11,878 nucleotides of DNA from Anaerolineae bacterium (GTDB lineage Bacteria > Chloroflexota > Anaerolineae > Promineifilales > Promineifilaceae). Numbering within the stretch: position 1 is the first letter of the stretch; every line of letters begins with the position of its first letter. The translations under genes were made by a program, and so were the position numbers. Positions 1 through 6,674 of the stretch are shown here, piece by piece. The stretch covers positions 1-11,878 of the forward strand of contig JANQGC010000085.1 in NCBI GenBank assembly GCA_028277515.1. Reading direction: 5' to 3'. The notes under the pieces are model-generated. The model did not search any database and was not told the DNA's origin. It saw only the letters and a program-made list of their open reading frames with translations.

Positions 1-903
1 GAACTGGTCACTATTTCCGATATTGTCGCCGACAGCGCATTTCGCGTGTTCACTGAAAATGTGGCCGCCGGTAGGCCGGTGAAGGCTATTTGTGTGCCCG
101 GCTGTGGGGGGTACAGTCGAAAACAATTATCGGAACTGGAGAGCCTGGCCAAAGAGCAAGGGGCAAAAGGATTGGCCTGGTTGGCCATTCACCCGGAAAC
201 TGAACAAATTCGCGGTTCAATCGTTAAGTTCTTTAAGGTTGAACAGCTTATAGCCATCACCGAAAGAATGGAAGCCGCCCCTGGTGATTTAATTTTAATC
301 GCCAGCGATGAAAAGGCAGTCGTCAATGATGTGTTAAGTACGCTGCGTATGGAGATGGCCGGCCGTCTTGGTTTAACCGCTGAAAAAAAGCTGGCCTTTT
401 TGTGGGTAGTAGATTTTCCTCTTTTCGAGGAAAAGATGGAAGATGGCCATTATGCTCCCAGCCACCATATGTTCACAGCGCCCAAGCAGGAGCACATCCC
501 TCTTTTGTACAGCGATCCGGGCGCTGTGTTAAGCGAGCAATACGACCTGGTATGTAACGGGTTTGAAGTTGCCGGCGGCAGCATTAGAATCCACCAACGG
601 CCGTTGCAGCGCAAGATTATGGAGTTGATCGGATTTTCCATAGCGGATGCGCAAGATCAATTTGGCCATATGCTGGAAGCGTTTGAATATGGCGCGCCGC
701 CGCATGGCGGCATCGCTCCGGGGATCGACCGCCTGGTGGCTTTGATGGCCGGAGAACCCAATATTCGTGAGGTCATGGCTTTTCCCAAAACGGCACAGGC
801 AACGGATTTGATGTCTGATTCTCCTTCCCATGTTTCTGAGCAGCAGTTACAAGAACTGCATATTGCCCTGGAGATTGACGAGGGAGAAGAACTCCAATCT
901 TGA
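1..903 (+). CDS. aspS: Aspartyl-tRNA synthetase, C-terminal half (5' end outside window)
   Basis: This enzyme charges tRNA(Asp) with aspartate in the cytoplasm. The frame is open from base 1, so the gene starts upstream; the GTG at 46 is internal. About 300 residues are visible, roughly half of a typical bacterial AspRS (about 590). The first ~115 residues match the GAD insertion domain found in bacterial AspRS. Then come the catalytic-core signatures FLWVVDFPLFE and APSHHMFTAP, the block CNGFEVAGGSIRIH, and class II motif 3 (GGIAPGIDRLVALMAG, about 692-753), whose Arg contacts ATP. The C-terminal signature MAFPKTAQATDLM is also intact. The anticodon-binding domain and motifs 1 and 2 lie outside the window. 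Nothing looks degraded. No clear terminator follows the stop; a palindromic repeat starts 53 bases downstream. Confidence 0.97.
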   Translation, partial: ELVTISDIVADSAFRVFTENVAAGRPVKAICVPGCGGYSRKQLSELESLAKEQGAKGLAWLAIHPETEQIRGSIVKFFKVEQLIAITERMEAAPGDLILIASDEKAVVNDVLSTLRMEMAGRLGLTAEKKLAFLWVVDFPLFEEKMEDGHYAPSHHMFTAPKQEHIPLLYSDPGAVLSEQYDLVCNGFEVAGGSIRIHQRPLQRKIMELIGFSIADAQDQFGHMLEAFEYGAPPHGGIAPGIDRLVALMAGEPNIREVMAFPKTAQATDLMSDSPSHVSEQQLQELHIALEIDEGEELQS

Positions 904-956
904 GCATTTAATTGAGCAAAGAAGATTCTAAGTACAAACAACTATGTTTTAACGGT

Positions 957-1016
957 TGTCATTTCGAGCAAAGCGAGAAATCTCTCGAGAGATACCTCGA
1001 CAGGCTCGGCATGACA
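957..1016. repeat. Palindromic intergenic repeat, TGTCAT...ATGACA ends
   Basis: This 60-bp imperfect palindrome begins TGTCATTTCGAGC and ends GCTCGGCATGACA. Its terminal hexamers are perfect inverted copies and it has a 12-base perfect core palindrome (TCTCTCGAGAGA, 981-992). It belongs to a common class of repeats scattered between bacterial genes, whose chance translations read like CHFEQSEKS or SFRAKREIS. Both frames are visible here and account for two spurious readings: the N-terminal extension starting at 912 and a 94-residue reading starting at 956. The repeat lies between aspS and the next gene. It could form a hairpin in the transcript, but no T-run follows, so a terminator role is not supported. 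Confidence 0.8.
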
Positions 1017-1085
1017 CATACAACAATACTTTTTTGTTGGTACTTAGAAGAAGCCCAGGTAATATTGGAAGGCTCTATCAACAAT

Positions 1086-2129
1086 ATGGCGGAATCGATA
1101 TCTCGCAAATCCGGCCCTTTTCAAGTTTATCTTTTTTCTCTTGGCAACCGGCGGGAACTGGTTCTTCCTTTTTTAAAGAAGTGGATTGGTGGTGTAGAGA
1201 CGCTCGCCGCCGTTCGCTACAAGGTAGAGAAAGATATTAAGCTGGTTCGGCCGACATTGTTTGGTCTGGCCCAAGAAACGGCCGAAGCCATTGCCGAGCG
1301 TTTGAAAGAATGGGGAGCTGATGCGTCTGCTTTTCATGACCAAGATGAAAATCGCCCGCAGTTTGATCATAACCAATATGGCGTCATATTGCTGGAGGTT
1401 GGAGATAACCGGCAAGCGGTTCATACGGCCGTGCAAGAGATTCTTGGAATTGATCGTTTGCAAGCGACAATAATTATCGACTCCGCTCCACGATCTATTT
1501 TGCAAAATGCAAGCGTTGATCAGGCCATTGCTGCACACGAACGGCTGCTGAATGCCGGCGCGGCATGTGATTTAGTCAGACCCGATCCGGTTTGGATGGA
1601 CACGTCTACCGGGCATATCGTGCAAAGTGCCGGCGATTACATCGTCATATTACAGCTTGTAGGGTTTCAGAAGATGATGGTTCGACGGTTGCTGGATGAC
1701 CTGCTGTTCCATCGTTCTGAAGAAGAGCGAGAAGCGATGCTGCAGCAGTTGCCGGTTGTGCTGCTGCAAGATGTGTCATTGGCAACGGCCGAATTGGCCA
1801 AACTCACCTTTGAAGATTTCGGGGCGACGGTTGTCATCCAGGAAAGGCAGGAACGCCAAAGATTGGGACAATCAATTCATGCCCAAAATCCGGGGTTCGG
1901 CAGCGGCTCTTATCAAATTGTGCTGGAAGATTTTGACCGCTTCAAGAAAATAGCACTCATTCAGGAAATTCGGCAGCTTATTCCCGGAATATTTTTGACG
2001 GACGTGACAGGATTATTAAAGAATATGCCGTCAGTCGTCATTGAAAAAGTTGATTATCCGACGGCAAAAATGATTCAAGAGAAACTGGTTGTTGTGGGGG
2101 CAGAGGTCCGGATCAAATTGCAAACGTAA
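1086..2129 (+). CDS. Protein of four tandem ribosomal L7/L12 C-terminal-domain-like repeats
   Basis: No named gene is recognised. With an ATG start at 1086 the protein has 347 residues, no signal peptide and no membrane segment. I see four successive units of about 70-75 residues: roughly 10-84, 97-166, 183-252 and 275-345. Each runs strand (e.g. YGVILLEVG, YIVILQLVG, YQIVLEDF), long helix, a short central stretch such as IDSAP, a second helix, then a closing 'GA-x-V' strand (LLNAGAACDLV, FEDFGATVVIQ, LVVVGAEVRIK). That order and the closing motif resemble the ribosomal L7/L12 C-terminal domain (ClpS-like fold). The L7/L12 N-terminal dimerisation domain is absent, so it is not L7/L12 itself. 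A TTG start at 912 would add 58 residues encoded mostly by the palindromic repeat; the ATG at 1086, with GGAAGG at 1067-1072, is preferred. Its role is unknown; the fold usually binds proteins. Domain assignment is by eye. Confidence 0.75.
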   Translation: MAESISRKSGPFQVYLFSLGNRRELVLPFLKKWIGGVETLAAVRYKVEKDIKLVRPTLFGLAQETAEAIAERLKEWGADASAFHDQDENRPQFDHNQYGVILLEVGDNRQAVHTAVQEILGIDRLQATIIIDSAPRSILQNASVDQAIAAHERLLNAGAACDLVRPDPVWMDTSTGHIVQSAGDYIVILQLVGFQKMMVRRLLDDLLFHRSEEEREAMLQQLPVVLLQDVSLATAELAKLTFEDFGATVVIQERQERQRLGQSIHAQNPGFGSGSYQIVLEDFDRFKKIALIQEIRQLIPGIFLTDVTGLLKNMPSVVIEKVDYPTAKMIQEKLVVVGAEVRIKLQT

Positions 2130-2151
2130 AGGAGAAACAATCCATGTTGTC

Positions 2152-2302
2152 TCTCGATTATCACGGCGATTCCAAAGTTATCAATTATTGCGCTGCAATC
2201 GCGGCTACGGATTGATGTAACCGAAATTTCATAATTTCGCTCCTCAGCGCGATAAGAAATCGCGGTTACGTATCCGACTTTGGAATCACCCTGTCTCGAT
2301 TA
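2152..2302. mobile_element. MITE-like non-coding element with 9-bp target duplication
   Basis: The element proper is 2162-2293 (132 bp). Its left end CACGGCGATTCCAAAGT matches the reverse complement of its right end (CAGGGTGATTCCAAAGT) at 15 of 17 positions. It is flanked by a perfect 9-bp direct repeat, TCTCGATTA, at 2152-2160 and 2294-2302, the signature of a transposase-made target duplication. Inside is a second imperfect hairpin (2218-2268, TAACCG...CGGTTA arms). It holds no reading frame for a transposase, so it would need one acting in trans. It sits just after a strong ribosome-binding site (AAGGAGA, 2128-2134) and an ATG at 2144. The reading from that ATG is only 23 codons and runs into the element. 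Confidence 0.75.
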
Positions 2303-2333
2303 CGATTAGCATAGAGGAAAATATATCTTGAGT

Positions 2334-2339
2334 TATAAT
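2334..2339 (+). promoter_or_regulatory. Possible -10 box for the YtxH-type gene
   Basis: A perfect TATAAT lies 54 bases before the YtxH-type ATG, just downstream of the MITE-like element. No convincing TTGACA-like -35 box is found at 16-18 bases upstream, so this is a weak promoter call. Confidence 0.3.
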
Positions 2340-2360
2340 AGATTCGATTTAAGGTGTGAA

Positions 2361-2396
2361 ATGGCTCAAGGTTGGCGAGGAGTGATCAGCATATGA
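2361..2396 (+). CDS. Possible 11-residue leader peptide overlapping the YtxH-type start
   Basis: ATG at 2361, preceded by AAGGTG (2351-2356), opens an 11-codon reading (MAQGWRGVISI). Its TGA (2394-2396) overlaps the ATG of the YtxH-type gene as ATGA. The geometry would allow translational coupling. A frame this short can easily arise by chance and no homology is recognised, so treat it as a candidate only. Confidence 0.2.
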   Translation: MAQGWRGVISI

Positions 2397-2602
2397 AAAA
2401 AGTTTTTAGCTTTATGGCCGGAATGTTATGCGGCGTATTAGTGGGTGGCGTGACAACGCTGCTACTAACGCCTTCATCCGGTGAGGATTTGCGCAAACAG
2501 GCTGAAATGAGATGGCAGATGGCAAAAGATGAGGCGCGCCAGGCTCGCGATGAAAAAGAAAGAGAGCTGGAAGCGCAATTTAATAACCTCACCCGGCGTT
2601 GA
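2393..2602 (+). CDS. YtxH-type small membrane protein
   Basis: The 69-residue protein has one hydrophobic N-terminal segment (about residues 4-25, FSFMAGMLCGVLVGGVTTLLL). It is followed by LTPSSGEDLRKQ, a close match to the 'aPksGkelR' motif that marks the YtxH family. The rest is a charged, probably coiled helix rich in Lys, Glu and Arg (AKDEARQARDEKERELEAQF). Family members are small single-pass membrane proteins linked to general stress in Bacillus, with unknown molecular role. The start is the ATG at 2393, with GAGGAG at 2377-2382 ten bases upstream; a TTG at 2372 would add seven residues and lacks this spacing. It is convergent with the DUF503-type gene, whose stop lies only 14 bases away, with no clear terminator between them. 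Confidence 0.85.
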   Translation: MKKVFSFMAGMLCGVLVGGVTTLLLTPSSGEDLRKQAEMRWQMAKDEARQARDEKERELEAQFNNLTRR

Positions 2603-2616
2603 GCCAACAGCCAGGA

Positions 2617-2901
2617 TCACAGAAATTCAATTGAGTAAGCGTCGATAGGAACGTCGGGGCGGGTGCTTTCTATCCAGGACACGGCTTTTTCCAACAAACT
2701 ATGTAAATAAGCGGCGTCATTTCCAATAGTGACAAGCCCGATAATCGCCGATTGCCAGACGTCTTGATGGTCAATTTCGGCCGTTGCTACATTAAAATGT
2801 CTGGGTAGTCGGGCCAGGATCGATTTCAATATTCGCCGCTTTTCCTTGAGCGAGGTTACTCCTTCTAAATGGAGTTTAATCGTACACGTTGCAATATGCA
2901 T
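2617..2901 (-). CDS. DUF503 / YlxP-like protein
   Basis: The 94-residue protein begins MHIATCTIKLHLEGVTSLKE and continues KRRILKSILARLPRHFNVA. This matches the DUF503 (YlxP) family layout of a first strand, an 'SLKeKRrvlksl' helix and an 'FNVavaEid' block. It continues with the conserved DVWQSAIIGLVTIGNDAAYL strand-helix and is about full length for the family. In many bacteria the gene sits beside rbfA and infB, but here it lies between a YtxH-type gene and the Rhs region. Function is not established. The ATG at 2901 is preceded on the minus strand by GAGGAAA with usable spacing. Confidence 0.9.
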   Translation of the reverse strand: MHIATCTIKLHLEGVTSLKEKRRILKSILARLPRHFNVATAEIDHQDVWQSAIIGLVTIGNDAAYLHSLLEKAVSWIESTRPDVPIDAYSIEFL

Positions 2902-2989
2902 AACTCTGATTTTCCTCTGTTCATGAGACCCTATCAGAATAGTAATTTAACTGCCTCATCATTGCCAGTGTACAAGTTCATATTCATCT

Positions 2990-3216
2990 CTACAAACTCA
3001 CAGCCCTATCATTTGCCAACACGGCGTCGTTCCCGTCCAGTTCGACCACCCGCACCCCTACCTGCCGGCCGCCGATGCTGTAGGTCGTCCGTTGGATGCG
3101 CCGGCTGTGACTAGGATAGGATGGCTGCTGAAAGTAAGGCTGGATCTGACGCAAAACATGTGGGGTGTAAAACGGCCGAAGCTGACGCCGTCGAGGCCAG
3201 CTGAAACTGCTTAGTT
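2990..3216 (-). pseudogene. Relic of an Rhs core segment
   Basis: The minus-strand frame reads SRRIQRTTYSIGGRQVGVRVV, then ELDGNDAVLAND, ending at a TAG at 2992-2990. The block about 3013-3106 closely matches the start of the large Rhs gene at about 11720-11815 (RIQRITYSIGGGQIGVRVV, ELDENDAVLADD). After 'LAND' the homology stops, where the large gene continues YYFLTDHLGSV. Upstream the relic reads LRPFYTPHVLRQIQPY instead of the Pro/Thr linker of the large gene. There is no start codon and no toxin tip. It is best read as a leftover of an earlier Rhs copy at the distal end of the tip array. Confidence 0.7.
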
Positions 3217-3416
3217 GTTAAGGTGCTGAGAAAAGCCAATAGTTGCTGAGATTACCGACCATAGGAGATATTGTGTTGTATGTTAATCAACCTATCCGTC
3301 AAGTGTTTTCGACTAGCTAAAACCACTAACCAACCTCAAACATGATGCTCCCCAACCAGATTGAAATAATGAAGTAAAGCTCTATCCTACCAAAATACTA
3401 CCTAGCATTTTCAACA
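3217..3416. other. Gene-free stretch between Rhs relic and tip-3 immunity gene
   Basis: About 200 A+T-rich bases hold no credible reading frame. A weak imperfect inverted repeat at 3302-3327 (AGTGTTTT / AAAACCACT) could be a terminator for the immunity gene to its right, but no T-run follows on the minus strand. Confidence 0.4.
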
Positions 3417-3809
3417 TTAATATTGCTGAATAATAACCACTGCTGGACTCTCTTTCCCTAAAAACACATAAATGGATGTATCGTCATGCAAATAGTCCGA
3501 GGCTGTATCGCTTTCATCCAACAATATGTCAATTTGTCCAGCAAATATCATAGGCTGATTATCTTCAAATGGCCAATCTGGACTTTGTATCCATTCTGGC
3601 GATTGACTTAACGTAATGAAGCGTGTTGAGATCTTCTCTTCTAACCAGGTGGCAACACTCTCTTTATTTGACTCCCCACTATATTCTGCAAATAGCGCAT
3701 CAAAGAATACTCTATGTTGCTGTGATAAGTGAGACGGTACAAAACCATAAGGTTGACATACTTCAATAAGTAGTTCGTATGTGTCAATATCTTCAAATTT
3801 CAGTTTCAT
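3417..3809 (-). CDS. Candidate immunity protein of Rhs tip 3
   Basis: The 130-residue acidic protein is not confidently recognised. It has no signal peptide or membrane segment, consistent with a cytoplasmic antitoxin-like partner. Its C-terminal half reads PMIFAGQIDILLDE...SIYVFLGKESPAVVIIQQY, faintly like YwqG/DUF1963 'PM.f.gQIdl' proteins; I do not rely on that. The main evidence is position. The ATG overlaps the stop codon of the upstream Rhs tip as ATGA (3806-3809), and AAGGTG lies five bases before the ATG. That tight coupling is typical of toxin tips and their cognate immunity genes. By inference it neutralises the LHH-like nuclease tip. The low G+C content agrees with an acquired cassette. 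Confidence 0.6.
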   Translation of the reverse strand: MKLKFEDIDTYELLIEVCQPYGFVPSHLSQQHRVFFDALFAEYSGESNKESVATWLEEKISTRFITLSQSPEWIQSPDWPFEDNQPMIFAGQIDILLDESDTASDYLHDDTSIYVFLGKESPAVVIIQQY

Positions 3810-4585
3810 GGCAACACCTTAATAAATTCATAATGCATAAATTGGAGGCGTTGACCATCAACACCTGCATGTTCCCATGGCCACATTTCTCTAACATTTG
3901 ATAATTGATGTGGATTAGGGATCTTTCTACCGACTAAATGATGTAACTCTTTCGAAACATCCATTTCTACGATTTCACCTGTTTTGTTCATTTTAGCAAG
4001 AATTTTTACCTTTGGAGCGTTTCCCTTTCTCATTAACGCCAGATCAGCCTCTGAAAATTCCCCTGATTTTGCATTCGTTGCCCGGTTTTTCCAATAGCGA
4101 CTTTTAACAGTTTCCCATGATGGATATTTGCCGGATTTTGAAGATTTATCAATTGGATCTCCCTCTTTCCAAGGTCCTTTATCATCATTTGGATCAAAAT
4201 CTCCGGGATCCCCCGAAACATGGCCACCAATTTCTTTTTTCAACTCCTGCGAGAGATCGTTTATGGAATTGTTTTCATCTGCATTACTATCTTCGGTTGA
4301 AATCGGCCAAAAATCGATTATATTATCCTGCAGATTGTCAACGAATTGACTTGCAGCATAGCTGGTACTAAGCGCAGCGATTATGGCAAGGCAGCGAGTT
4401 CCACACCCGCCTCCTACAACTCCGTCCTGATCAACGTAGTGCCCAGTTGAATCTGTGTACTTGATCGGGTTGTTTAAGGAATAAGTATAGCGGTTGAAGC
4501 TCTGCGGATTCATTGGATCGGGCACAATCGTATCGGGGCTGAGGAAGCGGCCGACCTCGGAACACTTATATATACCCAAATTCAT
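3806..4585 (-). CDS. Orphan Rhs toxin tip 3, LHH-like HNH/Endo VII nuclease
   Basis: This is an Rhs C-terminus without its Rhs body. The N-terminal part carries the Rhs core end (VGRFLSPDTIVPDP, then NRYTYSLNNPIKYTDSTGHY), about residues 12-53. It is followed by a variable tip of about 200 residues. The tip ends with KELHHLVGRKIPNPHQLSNV...MWPWEHAGVD, which resembles the LHH class of HNH/Endo VII toxin nucleases (Leu-His-His motif and a downstream His). DNA homology to the large Rhs gene stops at 4560; residues before SEVGRF (MNLGIYKC) come from foreign sequence. The ATG at 4585 has no good ribosome-binding site, and the frame is open back to about 4600. The tip is probably silent unless recombined onto an Rhs body. 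The nuclease class is assigned by motif only. Confidence 0.7.
   Translation of the reverse strand: MNLGIYKCSEVGRFLSPDTIVPDPMNPQSFNRYTYSLNNPIKYTDSTGHYVDQDGVVGGGCGTRCLAIIAALSTSYAASQFVDNLQDNIIDFWPISTEDSNADENNSINDLSQELKKEIGGHVSGDPGDFDPNDDKGPWKEGDPIDKSSKSGKYPSWETVKSRYWKNRATNAKSGEFSEADLALMRKGNAPKVKILAKMNKTGEIVEMDVSKELHHLVGRKIPNPHQLSNVREMWPWEHAGVDGQRLQFMHYEFIKVLP
4486..4560. repeat. Rhs core direct repeat, copy in tip 3 (partner 11428-11502)
   Basis: These 75 bases match 11428-11502 of the large Rhs gene with only two mismatches by hand count, in the same orientation. They encode the GRFLSPDTIVPDPMNPQS part of the core. Homology ends sharply after GACCTCGG on the right of this copy. Such near-identity is a plausible crossover tract for moving tip 3 onto the large Rhs gene. 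Confidence 0.85.
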
Positions 4586-4610
4586 GGCACCATAGCGGTT
4601 TCAGCTTGAA

Positions 4611-4666
4611 GCCTCCTACGGGTAGAATGGTTTCTTTCACCCAACCAAATCTACTCAATAGGAGGC
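4611..4666 (+). promoter_or_regulatory. Leader hairpin able to sequester the recombinase ribosome-binding site
   Basis: GCCTCCTA at 4611-4618 is a perfect reverse complement of TAGGAGGC at 4659-4666, which contains the AGGAGG Shine-Dalgarno of the first recombinase (six bases before its ATG). A further TAG (4623-4625) and CTA (4651-4653) can pair inside the same fold. In a transcript starting upstream of 4611 the ribosome-binding site would be hidden; one starting between the arms would be open. Alternatively the inverted repeat could be a recombination site. Confidence 0.5.
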
Positions 4667-4671
4667 ATAAA

Positions 4672-5532
4672 ATGATTAACGAAATTAACCGCTTTGTCAA
4701 CTGGGTTCGCCGCCGCAACCCCAAAGCACATACCTGGCAAGATTATTGTTGTGACTTACAGCGGTTTGCCGACTTTGTCGGTGAGCAAGATCTTGAAAAC
4801 ATCAGCTATCAGGATATCGACAATTTCATCGCGGCGCAGGCTGCTCGTGGTCTAAAAGCCACAACCATTAACCGCCGGCTGGCTGCCATCCAATCTCTCT
4901 ATACCTTCCTGTCCGTCGAAAACCCTGACCTCGTTTGCCCGGTGCTGCCCCACCGCCATACCCTTCGTGTGCGGCGCAGATTACCCCGTGCTGTTCAGGA
5001 GGAGGACTTGCACCGCTTCTTCTCTGTTATCCATGATGTTCGTGACCAGGCCATCTTCCTGCTCATGCTACGCTGCGGCTTGCGCATCTCGGAAGTCTCG
5101 AAACTGACCCTGCGCGAATTGTACCTGGCGGAATCGCCGCCGCGATTATTGGTCAGCGGGAAGAATGGAAAGGAGCGTTCGGTTTACCTTTCCCATCAAG
5201 TTAATTATGCTCTTAGACGCTATCTGACCCAACGCCCGATAACAGAGAGCGAAGCTGTTTTCCTAAACTACAAAGGGCAAGGCATAGGGACCATCGGCAT
5301 TCAGAAGCGTTTGGAGAAATACCGCAAGGAGGCGGGCATTCACCTCACGGCTCACCAACTCCGACACAACTTTGCCAACGACCTGGTTTTGGCCGACGTC
5401 CCCGTGACCAGTATTCAGAAGCTGATGGGCCACGCCTGGATCGCCACGACGCAAATCTACATCGCCGCCAACGACCCAAAGGTAAAACAGGATTTCTACC
5501 TGGCCACAAAACATCTGGAGGGCTGGGGATGA
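4672..5532 (+). CDS. Tyrosine recombinase (XerC/D-like), first of a pair
   Basis: This 286-residue DNA strand-exchange enzyme has an N-terminal SAM-like core-binding domain (about 1-90) and a C-terminal catalytic domain. All expected catalytic residues are visible: R138 in CGLRISEV, a Lys in GKNGKERSV (K164 or K167), H228 and R231 in TAHQLRHNF, H254 in LMGHAWIATT, and nucleophile Y263. The length is normal for Xer-type enzymes. The ATG at 4672 follows AGGAGG (4660-4665); an in-frame earlier start at 4606 has no support. It overlaps the next recombinase gene by ATGA, so the two are probably translated together. It is oriented against the surrounding Rhs genes and lies beside the point where Rhs homology breaks, so the pair is probably a mobile or recombination module placed in the array. 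Family certain, specific role not. Confidence 0.92.
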   Translation: MINEINRFVNWVRRRNPKAHTWQDYCCDLQRFADFVGEQDLENISYQDIDNFIAAQAARGLKATTINRRLAAIQSLYTFLSVENPDLVCPVLPHRHTLRVRRRLPRAVQEEDLHRFFSVIHDVRDQAIFLLMLRCGLRISEVSKLTLRELYLAESPPRLLVSGKNGKERSVYLSHQVNYALRRYLTQRPITESEAVFLNYKGQGIGTIGIQKRLEKYRKEAGIHLTAHQLRHNFANDLVLADVPVTSIQKLMGHAWIATTQIYIAANDPKVKQDFYLATKHLEGWG

Positions 5533-6674
5533 ACACAAATAATCGCCGCGCCGACGCCGCCGAGCGTTATGACAGGGCGCTCAAACGCGGCTCTGCTCTT
5601 TTACCTGTCCCTGACGGGTGTCCGGAACCGCGTCCCACTTGCGATTGGCCGGTCGATAATGTCGACCTCCTCGAAAGATACCGCACCTGGTTGGAAGAAT
5701 GGGGGGCGGCGCAGTCGGTCATTGAGCACCATCGCATTCCCACTGCCGGTCATGTCCTGGGTCTCAATTTAAAGCCTCATTGGCAGTTGGACCTGGGGAG
5801 TGACCTGGAAAAGGTGATGACTTACCTGGAAGATAAACAGGTAAGTCACTCGGTCATGAGAAATTACCGGCACTCCTTAGCCTGGTTCCATCGTTTCCTT
5901 TTGCTGGAAAGAGGAGAAATAGAAATGGATGGGCAACCCGCCTACGGCAATGCCGAGCGCTACCAATCCGGGCTGCCGGATTGGCTGCTGGCGCAGTTGG
6001 AGCAGCTCCTTCATGTGCGGCAAGCCGGCTGGCGGCCGTCGCGGATGGCTATTTCCACCTACCAATTCTGGTATCGTTATACGCGGGTTTGGCGCTGGCT
6101 TTTTGCGCAAGAAGGGGTTAAAAATCTGATAGATATTAAACGCGAACATATCTATACTTATATCGACATCCAGCTCACTGCCGGATACGCTATTGGCAGC
6201 ATCAACATTGATATCCGCACTTTTCGGGCTATCCTCTGCTTCCTTCAAGAGCGCGGGTTTCAAGTGCCTCAAGCGTTATTCCATATTTCGGGATTAAAAA
6301 AACCGGACAGTCTGCCTCGTTTTCTGACCGATGAACAGGTTGGTAAGGTGAGAGATGACCTGGAACAGCGCGTCCTTCTTGCCCGGACAGCGGCACAGAT
6401 ACGGAACGCCCATCTGAATCGGGCGGCCTTTTACTTATTGTGGCAGGCCGGTTTACGTTTAGGCGAAGTAGAGGATTTAATGTTAGAAGATGTGAATCTC
6501 AACCAGCGCCGGATCATCGTGCGCCGGGGCAAAGGGATGAAGGACCGTACAGTCTATCTGACGGAGACGACAGTGAATGCCTTGGAAGGATATCTTGAGG
6601 TACGGGGACCTGGTAAAACAGAACATGTTTTTCTTCATCGGTTCAAGCCGCTTTTGCAAAGATCTGGTGCGTGA
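5529..6674 (+). pseudogene. Second tyrosine recombinase, N-terminal and central part (frameshifted)
   Basis: The ATG at 5529 overlaps the preceding stop as ATGA. This 381-residue part holds an N-terminal region, a core-binding-like segment (about 170-250) and the first half of the catalytic domain. That half has the first catalytic Arg (R310 in AGLRLGEVEDL) and the Lys region (RRGKGMKDRTVYL, K335). It then reads HVFLHRFKPLLQRSGA and stops at 6672-6674. The rest of the catalytic domain continues in the +1 frame from 6655. Skipping one T of the TTTT run at 6652-6655 gives KPL-CKDLVRDRL and restores a complete recombinase. The break is a recent mutation, a sequence error, or less likely a programmed shift. 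Without repair the product lacks the His/Arg/Tyr half and would be inactive. Confidence 0.85.

Noticed and set aside
2869..3114. Plus-strand 81-codon frame
   Set aside because: It reads the antisense of the Rhs relic; the Arg/Pro-rich composition is typical of a shadow frame.
5877..6272. Minus-strand 131-codon frame inside the second recombinase
   Set aside because: It lies fully antisense to a recognisable recombinase domain and has no family resemblance.
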